Of a DNA stretch of 64,000 nt, positions 54,965 to 63,558 are shown piece after piece. Within the stretch, counting starts at the first letter, position 1. Every line of letters starts with the position of its first letter. The position numbers and the translations under genes are program-made. This DNA comes from Streptomyces aquilus (GTDB lineage: Bacteria; Actinomycetota; Actinomycetes; Streptomycetales; Streptomycetaceae). The stretch is taken from contig NZ_CP034463.1 in NCBI RefSeq assembly GCF_003955715.1, positions 9,796,001 through 9,860,000 of the forward strand. The letters are read 5' to 3'. A model generated the notes under the pieces. It was not told the origin of the DNA, searched no databases, and was given only the letters and a program-made list of their open reading frames with translations.

Positions 54965-57283
54965 TCAGGTCGCGAGGAGTTCCTCACGGACCGTGCGGGC
55001 GGCGGCCACCAGATTCTCCAGCGAAGCGCGGGTCTCGGGCCAGCCGCGGGTCTTCAGGCCGCAGTCGGGGTTGACCCACAGCCGTTCGGCGGGGATGGCC
55101 TTCAGCCCCGCACGCAGCAGCTCGGCGGCCTCCTGCGCGCTCGGCACCCGAGGGGAATGGATGTCGTACACGCCCGGTCCCGCCTCGCGCGGGTAGCCGT
55201 GCGCGGCGAGTTCGCGGGCGACCTGCATGTGCGAGCGTGCGGCCTCCAGGCTGATGACGTCGGCGTCGAGGGCGTCGATGGCCTCGACGATGTCGCCGAA
55301 CTCGGCGTAGCACATGTGGGTGTGGATCTGGGTGTCCGGGCGCACTCCGCTGGTGCTGAGCCGGAACGCTTCGGTGGCCCATGCCAGGTAGGCCGGACGG
55401 TCGGCAACCCGCAGCGGGAGCGTCTCGCGCAGCGCGGGCTCGTCGACCTGGATGACCGAAGTTCCCGCCGCCTCAAGGTCGTTGACCTCGTCGCGCAGGG
55501 CGAAGGCGACCTGGCGTGCGGTGTCCCCGAGGGGCTGGTCGTCGCGGACGAAGGACCAGGCGAGCATCGTGACCGGGCCGGTGAGCATGCCCTTGACCGG
55601 CTTCGAGGTGAGGGACCGGGCGTACGTCGTCCAGCGCACGGTCATCGGTTCGGGGCGGGAGATGTCGCCGGCCAGGATCGGCGGACGGACGTAACGGGTG
55701 CCGTAGGACTGGACCCAGCCGTGCTGCGTGGCGAGGTAGCCGGTGAGCTGTTCGGCGAAGTACTGGACCATGTCGTTGCGTTCGGGCTCGCCGTGCACGA
55801 GGACGTCGAGGCCGGCCTTGTCCTGGAAGGAGATCACCTCCTGGATCTCCGTCTTGATGCGCTCCTCGTAGGCGGCGGTGTCGATCCGTCCCGCGCGGAG
55901 ATCGGCGCGGGCGGTGCGCAGTTCGGTGGTCTGCGGGAAGGAGCCGATGGTGGTGGTCGGCAGCAGGGGCAGGCCGAGGTGGGCCCGCTGGGCGGCGGCC
56001 CGTTCGGCGTACGGCTGGCAGCGGCGGGCGTCGGTGTCCGTGACGGCGGCGGCACGGGCTCGGACGGCAGGGTCGTGGGTGATGGGGGAGTTCGCCCGTG
56101 CGGCGAGGTCGGCGCGGTTGGCGGCCAGCTCGCCCGTGATCGCGTCGGTGCCGTGGGCGAGGCCCTTCGCGAGCGTGACGACCTCGGCCGTCTTCTGGCG
56201 GGCGAAGGCCAGCCAGCGCAGGATCTGAGGCTCGATGTCCCGCTCGGCCGCCGTGTCGAGAGGGACGTGGAGCAGGGAGCACGAGGCGGCCACGTCGACC
56301 CGGTCGGCCAGCCCGAGCAGGGTGCCGAGAGTGGCCAGGGACTTGGCCAGGTCGTTGATCCAGATGTTGCGGCCGTTGACGATCCCGGCGACCAGGCGCT
56401 TGCCGGGCAGTCCGCCCACCGCCGCGAGGGCATCGAGGTTGGCCGCGGCGGCGTCGGTGAAGTCCAGGGCGAGCCCGTCGACGGGGGCCTTGGCCAAGGC
56501 CGGGAGGGCGTCGCCGAGCCGGTCGAAGTAGGAGGCGATCAGTAGCTTGGGCCGGTCGGTGAGGGCGCCGAGGTCGTGGTAGGCGCGGGTGGCGGCGGTC
56601 AGTTCGGCCGGGGTGCGGTCCTGGACGAGGGCGGGCTCGTCCAGCTGCACCCACTCCGCGCCGGCCGCGCGCACGTCGGCGAGGACTTCGGCGTACACCG
56701 GCAGCAGCCGGTCGAGAAGGGTGAGCGGCTCGAAGTCGGCGGCCACGCCGGGTGCCGGCTTGGCCAGCAGCAGGTAGGTGAGGGGGCCGACCAGGACGGG
56801 CCGGGCGGTCAGGCCCAGGGCGAGGGCCTCCGTCAGCTCGGCGACCTGCTTTTTGGAGTCGGCCGTGAAGACGGTGTCAGGACCCAACTCGGGTACCAGG
56901 TAGTGGTAGTTGGTGTCGAACCACTTGGTCATCTCCAGCGGCGCCACGTCCTGGGTGCCGCGGGCCATGGCGAAGTAGCCGTCCAGAGCGTCGGCTTCGG
57001 CGGCTTCCCGGTGGCGGGCCGGGATCGCGCCGACCATGACGGTGGTGTCCAGGACGTGGTCGTAGTAGGAGAAGTCGCCGGTGGGCACTTCGTTGATGCC
57101 GGCGTCGGTGAGCTGCTGCCAGTTCGTACGGCGCAGGTCGGCGGCGGTGGCGTGGAGGGCGTCGGCGGTGATGCGACCCTTCCAGTAGCCCTCGATCGCT
57201 TTCTTCAGTGCGCGGCTCTGGCCCTGGCGGGGGTAGCCGTACACGGTGGCCCGTGCTGTCGCGGCTGCGGGCTTGGTGGTCAC
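54965..57283 (-). CDS. metE: Cobalamin-independent methionine synthase
   Basis: 772 residues, the full length of MetE. It transfers the methyl group of methyl-tetrahydrofolate triglutamate to homocysteine. Both halves of the duplicated barrel are present ([20 protein letters not shown] at the start; [14 protein letters not shown] at the beginning of the second half). The zinc ligands are visible as His and Cys in THMCYAE and Cys in [11 protein letters not shown]. The GTG at 57283 is preferred to the GTG at 57298 because AAGGAG lies six bases upstream of the former. A cobalamin riboswitch on the same strand precedes it. Confidence 0.95.
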   Translation of the reverse strand: MTTKPAAATARATVYGYPRQGQSRALKKAIEGYWKGRITADALHATAADLRRTNWQQLTDAGINEVPTGDFSYYDHVLDTTVMVGAIPARHREAAEADALDGYFAMARGTQDVAPLEMTKWFDTNYHYLVPELGPDTVFTADSKKQVAELTEALALGLTARPVLVGPLTYLLLAKPAPGVAADFEPLTLLDRLLPVYAEVLADVRAAGAEWVQLDEPALVQDRTPAELTAATRAYHDLGALTDRPKLLIASYFDRLGDALPALAKAPVDGLALDFTDAAAANLDALAAVGGLPGKRLVAGIVNGRNIWINDLAKSLATLGTLLGLADRVDVAASCSLLHVPLDTAAERDIEPQILRWLAFARQKTAEVVTLAKGLAHGTDAITGELAANRADLAARANSPITHDPAVRARAAAVTDTDARRCQPYAERAAAQRAHLGLPLLPTTTIGSFPQTTELRTARADLRAGRIDTAAYEERIKTEIQEVISFQDKAGLDVLVHGEPERNDMVQYFAEQLTGYLATQHGWVQSYGTRYVRPPILAGDISRPEPMTVRWTTYARSLTSKPVKGMLTGPVTMLAWSFVRDDQPLGDTARQVAFALRDEVNDLEAAGTSVIQVDEPALRETLPLRVADRPAYLAWATEAFRLSTSGVRPDTQIHTHMCYAEFGDIVEAIDALDADVISLEAARSHMQVARELAAHGYPREAGPGVYDIHSPRVPSAQEAAELLRAGLKAIPAERLWVNPDCGLKTRGWPETRASLENLVAAARTVREELLAT

Positions 57284-57819
57284 GGAGATCTCCTTCACGA
57301 GATGAATCCCTGAGATCCCGGGACCGGGACGAGAGCGCGAAGGGGTGACGGAACCGGACGGGTGGGAACTCGCGCGGCACAGCGCGGTCCTCCGCCTGAT
57401 CTGGTCGCCGACCCGCCCTCGAGGTCACCGGGATGTCCGCGCACGAGTGGCTCGCACACGGGCAGTTGGCAGGTCTTCGGACTCGCGGGCACATCTCGTA
57501 CGAAGTCGTAGTCGTAGGAGACACCTACTGGCCGTCGCTTCCCAAACCCTCCTCGGGCCCAGTGCGTGTTGACGGCGGTCGTTCCCGCTCACCGCTGCGG
57601 GGCAGTCCCGGATTCCCACCGGGTTCCCTCTTGCGACGCATCCCGCCTGGCGGACGGGGCGAACCAGCTGCGCCAGCCACCTTACGGGGTCATCGTGCGA
57701 GAAGAGAGCGGGACGCTCGATATCGGGAAGCCCTGGGCACCGAGTCCTTGCCGGCGCCCGGCTGTCTGCGGGGCGTGGTGAAGCGGGCGCTGGCGGGAAC
57801 TGAGCCGCAACCGTGGTGG
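57284..57819. other. metE leader region
   Basis: 536 bp between the divergent metE gene and a small hypothetical gene. Most of it is the metE cobalamin riboswitch and a ~170-nt spacer to the start codon. The metE promoter should lie near 57690-57760; no convincing -35/-10 was picked. Confidence 0.65.
57458..57690 (-). promoter_or_regulatory. Cobalamin riboswitch upstream of metE
   Basis: Read on the - strand, GGGAACCCGGTGGGAATCC, GGGACTGCCCCGCAGCGGTGA and GCGAGTCCGAAGACCTGCC match the conserved boxes of the adenosylcobalamin element. Limits are approximate. With B12 available, the vitamin-dependent enzyme MetH suffices, so the switch would turn metE off. Confidence 0.9.
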
Positions 57820-58182
57820 ATGCCCCGGCGCCTGCTGACCGTGGTGTCAGCCGATGTCGACGCCACTGCCGGTGTCGGGGCGATCTGGATCCTGTGGCGT
57901 CCGAAGTCATCGCGGCTGCGTGGGCACATCGCGCTTCTCGGGCGGGACGTGTGTCACGTTCTCTTCGGTGTCCGCCGGATCGAGGTCCCCAAGCAGCGCA
58001 GACTCATCGCCGTTTGGAAGTCTCCTCGTGTCAGCCGCGGAGTCCGTCCGTTGATCGTGGTCCTGGGTCACGAGGGCGCCGAACTCTCCCGGATGGGACC
58101 CCAGGACGGTCTGGACACTCACACGTGGGCCCGCCAACTGGAGCACCACCACTGCGACCTGTGCACCGTCCGTAAAATTTGA
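57820..58182 (+). CDS. Hypothetical protein
   Basis: About 120 residues from the ATG at 57820; the frame is open further upstream, so the start is uncertain and no good ribosome site is seen. Codon third positions are mostly G/C, which supports coding. The text (VGAIWILWRPKSSRLRGHIALLGRDVCHVLFGV) suggests a soluble alpha/beta domain with a C-terminal His/Cys cluster (EHHHCDLC). No family recognised. It is divergent from metE. Confidence 0.45.
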   Translation: MPRRLLTVVSADVDATAGVGAIWILWRPKSSRLRGHIALLGRDVCHVLFGVRRIEVPKQRRLIAVWKSPRVSRGVRPLIVVLGHEGAELSRMGPQDGLDTHTWARQLEHHHCDLCTVRKI

Positions 58183-58286
58183 ACTGTGAGGCTTTCTCGG
58201 GGGGTAGGTGTGATGAAAGGGTCTGGAGTGATCAACTCGGCTGTCCGGTACAGCCGTTGGACTCCTCCCCCCCCACGAGGCGTGAC

Positions 58287-61214
58287 ATGGCGAGAGCCTC
58301 CCTGCGCAGAACGCGCACCACCATATTCACGGCGACGGCCGGCCTTGCGCTGACCGCCGCCATCCTCCCCGGTACCGCGCACGCGGCCTCGGACGACCCG
58401 ACACCTTCTGCCGACACCGGCATCCCGGCGGCCCAGACGCCGCCCATCCCCTCCCAGCAGGCCCTCATCCGCCGCGACGCCCGGCTCGCCAAGGCCGAAC
58501 AGCGCCCTGGTGTACGGAAGTTGCGCGACCAGCTCGGCACCCAGGGCGTGCTGGAGCTGGACCCGGCCACCGGCACCGCACGCCAGGTGGCCAAGCTGGA
58601 CGGGTACCTCACGCCACCCAGTGACGACAGCCCCCGCGACATCGTCCGGGACTATCTGCAAGCCCATCCAGACGTCTTCGGCCTGGCCGACGTCCAGGTC
58701 AACGACCTGACGCTGCGCAAGCAGTACACCGATGTCGCCGGCACACGCCACCTGTCGTTCCTTCAGTCGGTCGACGGCGTGCCGGTCTTCGGCAACGGCG
58801 TCAAGGCGAACGTCTCCCGCGACGGACGTCTGATCAGCGTGCTCGGCGCCCCGGTGCCAAGGTTGCCGTCGACGCTGGCCCGGGCCCGGGTCACGCCAAC
58901 GCAGGCCCGGGACACCGCCGTCCGCGACATCACGGGTGCCGGGGCCGACGGAAGCACGCCCACCGACACCGCCAAGCAGGTCGTCTATCCGGTGTCCGGC
59001 CACACCGCCCGCCGCGCCTGGCAGACGGTCACCTCACCGGACGGCCACGGCATGTGGCTGCACGTCGTCGACGCCGTAAGCGGGCGCGTCCTGTACCGGC
59101 AGAACCTGTCCTCCGACCTGACCGCCTCCCCGGCCGGGACGTCCGCTGCCGGGCAGCCTCTGTACGACGCCGCGGCCGCGCCCGCGTCCAGCGGCAAGGT
59201 GCTGGTCTGGGACCGCTACCCGGGCGCTCCCGCGGGCGGCAAGCAGGCCCTCCGGAACCTGACCGCCAAGGGCTGGCTCCCCAAGAACGCCAAGACCCTC
59301 GACGGCCGTATCGCGCACGCCTTCAGTGACGTCAACGACAACAACAAGGTGGACAAGGGAGAGGAGATCACGCCGGCGGCGGGCGGGAGCTTCGCCTTCC
59401 CGTTCAAGCCCTTCACCGGCAACGGGTGCGACGATCCGCTGCCCTGCTCCTGGAACCAGCAGAAGCCGAACTCCTGGAAGACCAACCGCAAGCAGAACGC
59501 CGCGCAGGTCTACTACTACCTCGGCACCTTCCACGACCACCTGGCAGCCGCCCCGATCGGCTTCACCCGCAAGGCCGGCAACTTCGACGGACGCGACGGT
59601 GACGCCGTACAGGCGCAGACCGACGACGGCGCGGCGGTCGACAACGGGCTGCCCGACGAGAACCACCTGAACAACGCGAACATGGGCACCCCGCCGGACG
59701 GCCAGCCGCCGACGATGCAGATGTACCTGACCGGCTCCGGCCCCGGCTACGACGTCCTGCAGGGCAACTGGGGCGACGACGCGGCCACCGTCTACCACGA
59801 GTACACCCACGGCCTGTCCAACCGCCTCGTCGTCGACGCCGATGGCGTCTCGGCCCTCACCGGCCAGCAGGGCGGCGCCATGGGCGAGGCATGGAGCGAC
59901 TGGTACGCGCTGGACTTCCTCGTCAACCAGAAGCTGCTGAAGGACAGTCCGCGCAAGGACGGCGACGTGGCCCTCGACCCGCCGCACTGGACGGACGAAC
60001 TTCCCTCGCGCAGCCAGCCGTTGGACTGCCCCGTGGGGTCGAAGTCGGCCAAGTGCCCAGGCACAAAGGCGTCCGGCCCCGGCGGCTACACCTACGGTGA
60101 CTACGGAAAGATCCGGGACAACGGTCCCGAGGTACATGCCGACGGCGAGATCTGGAGCGAGACCCTCTGGGACCTGCGCACCAAACTCGGCAGCAAGCTC
60201 ACCGAATCGCTGCTGACCCGGGCGATGGAACTGTCCCCCGCCGCCCCGACCTTCCTCGACCAGCGCAACGCCATCCTCCAGGCCGACACCGTGGTCAACC
60301 ACGGCCGGGCCCACAAGACCATCTGGAAGGTCTTCGCGCACCGGGGGATGGGCTACTTCGCCGCGGCGCTGTCCGCCGACGACACCCAGCCCGATGAGGA
60401 CTTCTCTCTGCCGCCCGGCCCGGGAACCAAGCGGGTCACGCTCTCCGGCAAGGTCTCCGACGACTCGACCGGCACCCCGGTGAGCGGGGTCACGGTCAGC
60501 GTGAGTGGCCACAGCTCCGGCTTCCCCGGCGCCGACTTCTCCGCCGTGACCAAGGCGGACGGCACCTACACCATCACGGGCGTCCCCGAGGGCACGTACC
60601 GGAAGGTGTACGCAAGCGGCAACGGCTACGAGCCGACGGTCCGCACCATCGACGTCAAGGCCGGTTCCGCCGACGCCGACTGGCAGTTGCGCCGCGACTG
60701 GGCGTCCTCCTCCGGCGGCGCCGCGATCGCCGACTTCACCGGCACCGACAACACCCAGTACGGGTGCGGACCGGACGGCCTGATCGACATGGCGTCCGCG
60801 GTGTGGGGCTCGGACGCCACGGGCGGCACCAACGGCACCGGGGTCGACCCGGTCCACAACACGGTGAAGCTGCCGAAAGCCGTCGACATCGGTGAGCTCC
60901 TCGTCGACCCGACGGCGGGCTGCGGCGACGACACCACCGCGTCCCTCGGCGACTACCGGATCGACACCTCTCCCGACGGCACCACCTGGACCACCGCGGC
61001 CGAGGGCCACTTCAAGCCCGCCGACACCGGTCGGCAGAACGCCGTGACCCTCAAGGACGGCAGCGGGCAGAACGTCCAGTACGTCCGCCTGATCATGCTC
61101 GGCAACCAGGCCGCCGACAACGGTGTGGACTGCGCGAAGGATTCCAGTCCCTCGGGCTGCCGTTACCTCGACGCGACCGAACTCACCGTCCACGGCACAC
61201 CGCACCAAGGCTGA
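58287..61214 (+). CDS. Secreted M36 (fungalysin-type) metalloprotease
   Basis: 975 residues: signal peptide (to about TAHAAS), FTP-type propeptide (about 70-290), and peptidase M36 domain (about 320-715) with the zinc motif HEYTH at 504-508 and a downstream GEAWSDWY Glu ligand. A carboxypeptidase-regulatory-like beta domain (about 720-800) and a C-terminal discoidin/F5-8-type-like domain (to 975) follow. It digests protein outside the cell after removal of the propeptide. The ATG at 58287 is preferred to longer frames because a normal signal peptide begins there; GAGG is upstream. Confidence 0.9.
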   Translation: MARASLRRTRTTIFTATAGLALTAAILPGTAHAASDDPTPSADTGIPAAQTPPIPSQQALIRRDARLAKAEQRPGVRKLRDQLGTQGVLELDPATGTARQVAKLDGYLTPPSDDSPRDIVRDYLQAHPDVFGLADVQVNDLTLRKQYTDVAGTRHLSFLQSVDGVPVFGNGVKANVSRDGRLISVLGAPVPRLPSTLARARVTPTQARDTAVRDITGAGADGSTPTDTAKQVVYPVSGHTARRAWQTVTSPDGHGMWLHVVDAVSGRVLYRQNLSSDLTASPAGTSAAGQPLYDAAAAPASSGKVLVWDRYPGAPAGGKQALRNLTAKGWLPKNAKTLDGRIAHAFSDVNDNNKVDKGEEITPAAGGSFAFPFKPFTGNGCDDPLPCSWNQQKPNSWKTNRKQNAAQVYYYLGTFHDHLAAAPIGFTRKAGNFDGRDGDAVQAQTDDGAAVDNGLPDENHLNNANMGTPPDGQPPTMQMYLTGSGPGYDVLQGNWGDDAATVYHEYTHGLSNRLVVDADGVSALTGQQGGAMGEAWSDWYALDFLVNQKLLKDSPRKDGDVALDPPHWTDELPSRSQPLDCPVGSKSAKCPGTKASGPGGYTYGDYGKIRDNGPEVHADGEIWSETLWDLRTKLGSKLTESLLTRAMELSPAAPTFLDQRNAILQADTVVNHGRAHKTIWKVFAHRGMGYFAAALSADDTQPDEDFSLPPGPGTKRVTLSGKVSDDSTGTPVSGVTVSVSGHSSGFPGADFSAVTKADGTYTITGVPEGTYRKVYASGNGYEPTVRTIDVKAGSADADWQLRRDWASSSGGAAIADFTGTDNTQYGCGPDGLIDMASAVWGSDATGGTNGTGVDPVHNTVKLPKAVDIGELLVDPTAGCGDDTTASLGDYRIDTSPDGTTWTTAAEGHFKPADTGRQNAVTLKDGSGQNVQYVRLIMLGNQAADNGVDCAKDSSPSGCRYLDATELTVHGTPHQG

Positions 61215-61235
61215 CGCGCCGCAGCCAGGAGCCGG

Positions 61236-61265
61236 GGGCGGCCTTCCATCGACGGAAGGCCGCCC
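61236..61265 (+). terminator. Hairpin terminator after the M36 protease
   Basis: Arms 61236-61247 and 61254-61265 form a perfect 12-bp stem (GGGCGGCCTTCC and complement) with a 6-nt loop, 21 bases after the stop. Confidence 0.85.
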
Positions 61266-61327
61266 TCCGTGCGCGCCGTTGCCCTGGTCCTGAAGGATCC
61301 ACAACTGAGGCGAGCCGAGAAACGCGT

Positions 61328-61357
61328 GGGGCCTGTCCGGCTGTGCGGACAGGCCCC
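61328..61357 (-). terminator. Hairpin terminator downstream of the tRNA
   Basis: Arms 61328-61339 and 61346-61357 pair perfectly (GGGGCCTGTCCG and complement) with a 6-nt loop. It begins three bases after the tRNA CCA end, the expected place for a tRNA terminator. Confidence 0.8.
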
Positions 61358-61360
61358 AGT

Positions 61361-61433
61361 TGGAGCGCCGGGCAGGCCTTGCACCTGCATTTCCCCACAG
61401 GAAGTGGGGCGTCTTTCCTTGGACCACCAACGC
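61361..61433 (-). tRNA. tRNA-Gly, anticodon UCC, with non-canonical T-loop
   Basis: The - strand folds into a 73-nt cloverleaf: acceptor GCGTTGG with CCGGCGC (two G-U pairs), 3-bp D stem GTC/GAC, anticodon stem CCCCA/TGGGG with loop CTTCCTG (anticodon TCC, Gly GGA), T stem GCAGG/CCTGC and an encoded CCA end. The T-loop reads TGCAAGG where almost all tRNAs have TTCGAnn. D-loop GG is kept. This recalls the glycyl-tRNAs of staphylococci that serve peptidoglycan bridge synthesis and have GTGC in place of GTTC. The fold was worked out by hand. Confidence 0.8.
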
Positions 61434-61558
61434 GTGAACAACCACCCGGAGTTGCGGCGGCCAGCTCATGATCCATACTACCGCACCCGGCGAGTAGCGG
61501 TGACCGCGCGAGGGCGTGGCACCGGCCTGCTCGATGCCGGCACTGTCACCATGGCCGC

Positions 61559-61933
61559 ATGGAACGTGTACTTGGAATCGGCGGTTACTTCAGGCGCGCC
61601 ACCGACCCGGCGGCCCTGAGCGCGTGGTACCGCGACTGTCTGGGCCTGGACACCGACGAGCACGGGCTGTGGCATCCGGAAGCCGGGCCGACGGTGTTCG
61701 CGGCGTTCGACTCCGACACCGACTACTTCGGATCCCGCACCCAGCAGTCCATGCTCAACTTCCGCGTCCGCGACCTGGATGCGATGCTCGCGCAGTTGCG
61801 CGCCAAGGGAGCGGATGTGGCCGAGGAGACTCAGGACATGGACGGCGTCGGACGGTTCGGCTGGGTCACCGATCCCGAAGGCCACCGGATCGAACTGTGG
61901 CAGCCCGCCGCCGAGCAGGGGCCGGGGGAGTAG
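61559..61933 (+). CDS. VOC-family (glyoxalase/bleomycin resistance fold) protein
   Basis: 124 residues, one VOC unit pair. FRRATDPAALSAWYRDCLGL at the start and GWVTDPEGHRIELWQP at the end are the family's typical edges, with metal-ligand candidates His/Glu in the last strand. The reaction is unknown. The ATG at 61559 lacks a ribosome site; another ATG lies at 61551 in a different frame, so a leaderless start is possible. Confidence 0.85.
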   Translation: MERVLGIGGYFRRATDPAALSAWYRDCLGLDTDEHGLWHPEAGPTVFAAFDSDTDYFGSRTQQSMLNFRVRDLDAMLAQLRAKGADVAEETQDMDGVGRFGWVTDPEGHRIELWQPAAEQGPGE

Positions 61934-62229
61934 CGGATTCTGGATCGGGATGTGTGCTGGCCATGATGCCCGAGCGGAGGGCAACCTCCCCTGGACATAT
62001 GGATGTTGAAGCGGGCGACCGAATGACTACGGCACACGGAGAGATACCTTCCCGACGCGTCGGCCTCGCCGTGCGGCCGTGCTCGTCGAGGCGGCACTCG
62101 CCAACGCCAGCCGCTCGGGAGGGAGCGATGCAGCCGCTCCCTCCGCATCAGCCTCCGGCCCCACCGGCACCCCCTGCGCCCGCTCCGCCCCTGCCCCGAC
62201 ATCGTCCTCACACCGAAGTCCGGCTGACC

Positions 62230-63066
62230 TCAGACGGAAGCAGGGTCGAGGCCGGAGCCCCTGTCGGCGCCCTGGTAGCGGGCGAACTCCCATGGGTCGT
62301 GGGCGCAGAAGGTCTCGACCTCGTCGCCGTGCTCGCGGAGCAGTTCACGCAGTCGGGCCTGGGTGCCCAGGCGCAGATCGCGATGAACCTCGGCGCCGGT
62401 CTGGACGAGGTCCATCAACGGATGCGGTTCCTTCGCGTCCTCGACTTCGCGGTGGTAGTAGTAGGCGTCGCCGCAGTGAAAGAGCCATCGGTCGCCGGTG
62501 TGCACGGCGACCGCGGTATGGCCCGCGGTGTGACCGCCCAGGGGGACCAGTTTGAACTGCGGTGGCAGTCCTTTCGGTTGTACGGCGGTGAAGCCGAACC
62601 ACTCTTCACCAGGCCCGGGTTCATAGGTGACCCAGCGGGGTTCGTGGGCCCAGTGAGCCGGGCGGTAGCGGAAACTGGGCGACTCCGCGTGCGCCGCGTG
62701 GAGTTCGGCGGCGAGCACATGGACCTGGGCGTCGGGGAAGTCCGGAAGGCCGCCGCAGTGGTCGACATCCAGGTGGGTCACGAGGATGTGGCGGACCTCG
62801 GACGGCGCGTACCCGAGCCGGGCGACCTGCCGTACGGCTGTCTCCTCCTCGGCGAGCGCGGGCTGCGCCATCGCGACCCATTCGGCGCCGAGCGTGCCGA
62901 TCGGGTCGCGGACGTCGGCAAGGCCGAGCCCGGTCTCGACCAGGGCCAGGCCGTCGGTGTCGGTCTCGATCAGCAGACAGTGGTTGACGGCGGGTGCGGG
63001 CAGCGGGCCGTCGTAGGTGGCCTCGATGGTGCGGACCGATCCGCAGTTCAGGTGATGGATCCTCAT
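62230..63066 (-). CDS. Metallo-beta-lactamase-fold hydrolase
   Basis: 278 residues. The zinc-binding motif THLDVDHCGG has His98, Asp100, Asp102 and His103; further ligands are His in GGHTAGHT, Asp in HCGDAYYY and His in FCAHDPWE. This is the lactonase/glyoxalase II-like branch, acting on an ester or lactone of unknown identity. The ATG at 63066 lies next to a perfect palindrome shared with a divergent MerR gene, which probably controls it. Confidence 0.9.
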   Translation of the reverse strand: MRIHHLNCGSVRTIEATYDGPLPAPAVNHCLLIETDTDGLALVETGLGLADVRDPIGTLGAEWVAMAQPALAEEETAVRQVARLGYAPSEVRHILVTHLDVDHCGGLPDFPDAQVHVLAAELHAAHAESPSFRYRPAHWAHEPRWVTYEPGPGEEWFGFTAVQPKGLPPQFKLVPLGGHTAGHTAVAVHTGDRWLFHCGDAYYYHREVEDAKEPHPLMDLVQTGAEVHRDLRLGTQARLRELLREHGDEVETFCAHDPWEFARYQGADRGSGLDPASV

Positions 63067-63081
63067 GGCGACTAGGCTGCG

Positions 63082-63101
63082 ACTTGAACCGCGGTTCAAG
63101 T
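63082..63101. promoter_or_regulatory. Perfect 20-bp MerR operator palindrome
   Basis: ACTTGAACCG followed directly by CGGTTCAAGT forms a perfect palindrome in the 48-bp gap between divergent genes. On the - strand TTGAAC and TAGTCG are 19 bp apart with the dyad overlapping the start of the spacer, as at MerR-type promoters. Confidence 0.7.
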
Positions 63102-63114
63102 CAAGGAGGCTTTG

Positions 63115-63558
63115 ATGGACGCGTCGCTGCTGGACATCGCCGAGGTCGCACAGCGGAGCCGACTCGCGCCGTCGGCGCTGCGCTTCTACGAGAAGAAGGG
63201 CCTGATCGCTCCCGCCGGCCGCAACGGGCTGCGCCGCACCTACCACCCGGACGTCCTCGAACGCCTGGCGCTCATCACCTGCGCACGCAGCGCCGGATTC
63301 TCCGTCGCCGAACTCGGCCGCTTCCTCCAGGCACGGCCGTCCGACACGGACTTGCGGACAGGGATGACCGCCAAGGCCGACGCCCTCGACGAGCAGATCG
63401 GCCGGCTCACCCGGCTCCGGGACAGCCTGCGGCACGCGGCCGTATGCGAGCACGAACCGCTCGTCGACTGCCCCGACTTCAAGCGAGCCGTGGGCAATGT
63501 GGCCTCGACGAGCGGTGCCCTGCCAACAACGGGCCGGTCACATCGCTCCTGTCAATGA
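63115..63558 (+). CDS. MerR-family transcriptional regulator
   Basis: 147 residues. MerR HTH at about 5-45 (LLDIAEVAQRSRLAPSALRFYEKKGLI) followed by a helical dimer region (TGMTAKADALDEQIGRLTRLRDSLRHA). Cys in CEHEPLVDCPDFK near the end resembles the C-terminal CxxH/Cys region of SoxR-like and related proteins, but no iron-sulfur motif CxxCxC is present. ATG with AAGGAGG upstream. It should act on the palindrome and on the divergent MBL hydrolase gene. Confidence 0.9.
   Translation: MDASLLDIAEVAQRSRLAPSALRFYEKKGLIAPAGRNGLRRTYHPDVLERLALITCARSAGFSVAELGRFLQARPSDTDLRTGMTAKADALDEQIGRLTRLRDSLRHAAVCEHEPLVDCPDFKRAVGNVASTSGALPTTGRSHRSCQ

Larger units (their letters stand above)
61215..61558. other. 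Intergenic region with two hairpins and a tRNA
   Basis: 344 bp. It holds a terminator for the M36 gene, a tRNA-Gly gene on the - strand with its own terminator, and the upstream region of the VOC gene, all listed separately. Confidence 0.7.

Noticed and set aside
54191..56545. Large + strand frame opposite metE
   Set aside because: It is a mirror frame of metE; the MetE zinc ligands and barrel motifs are unambiguous on the - strand.
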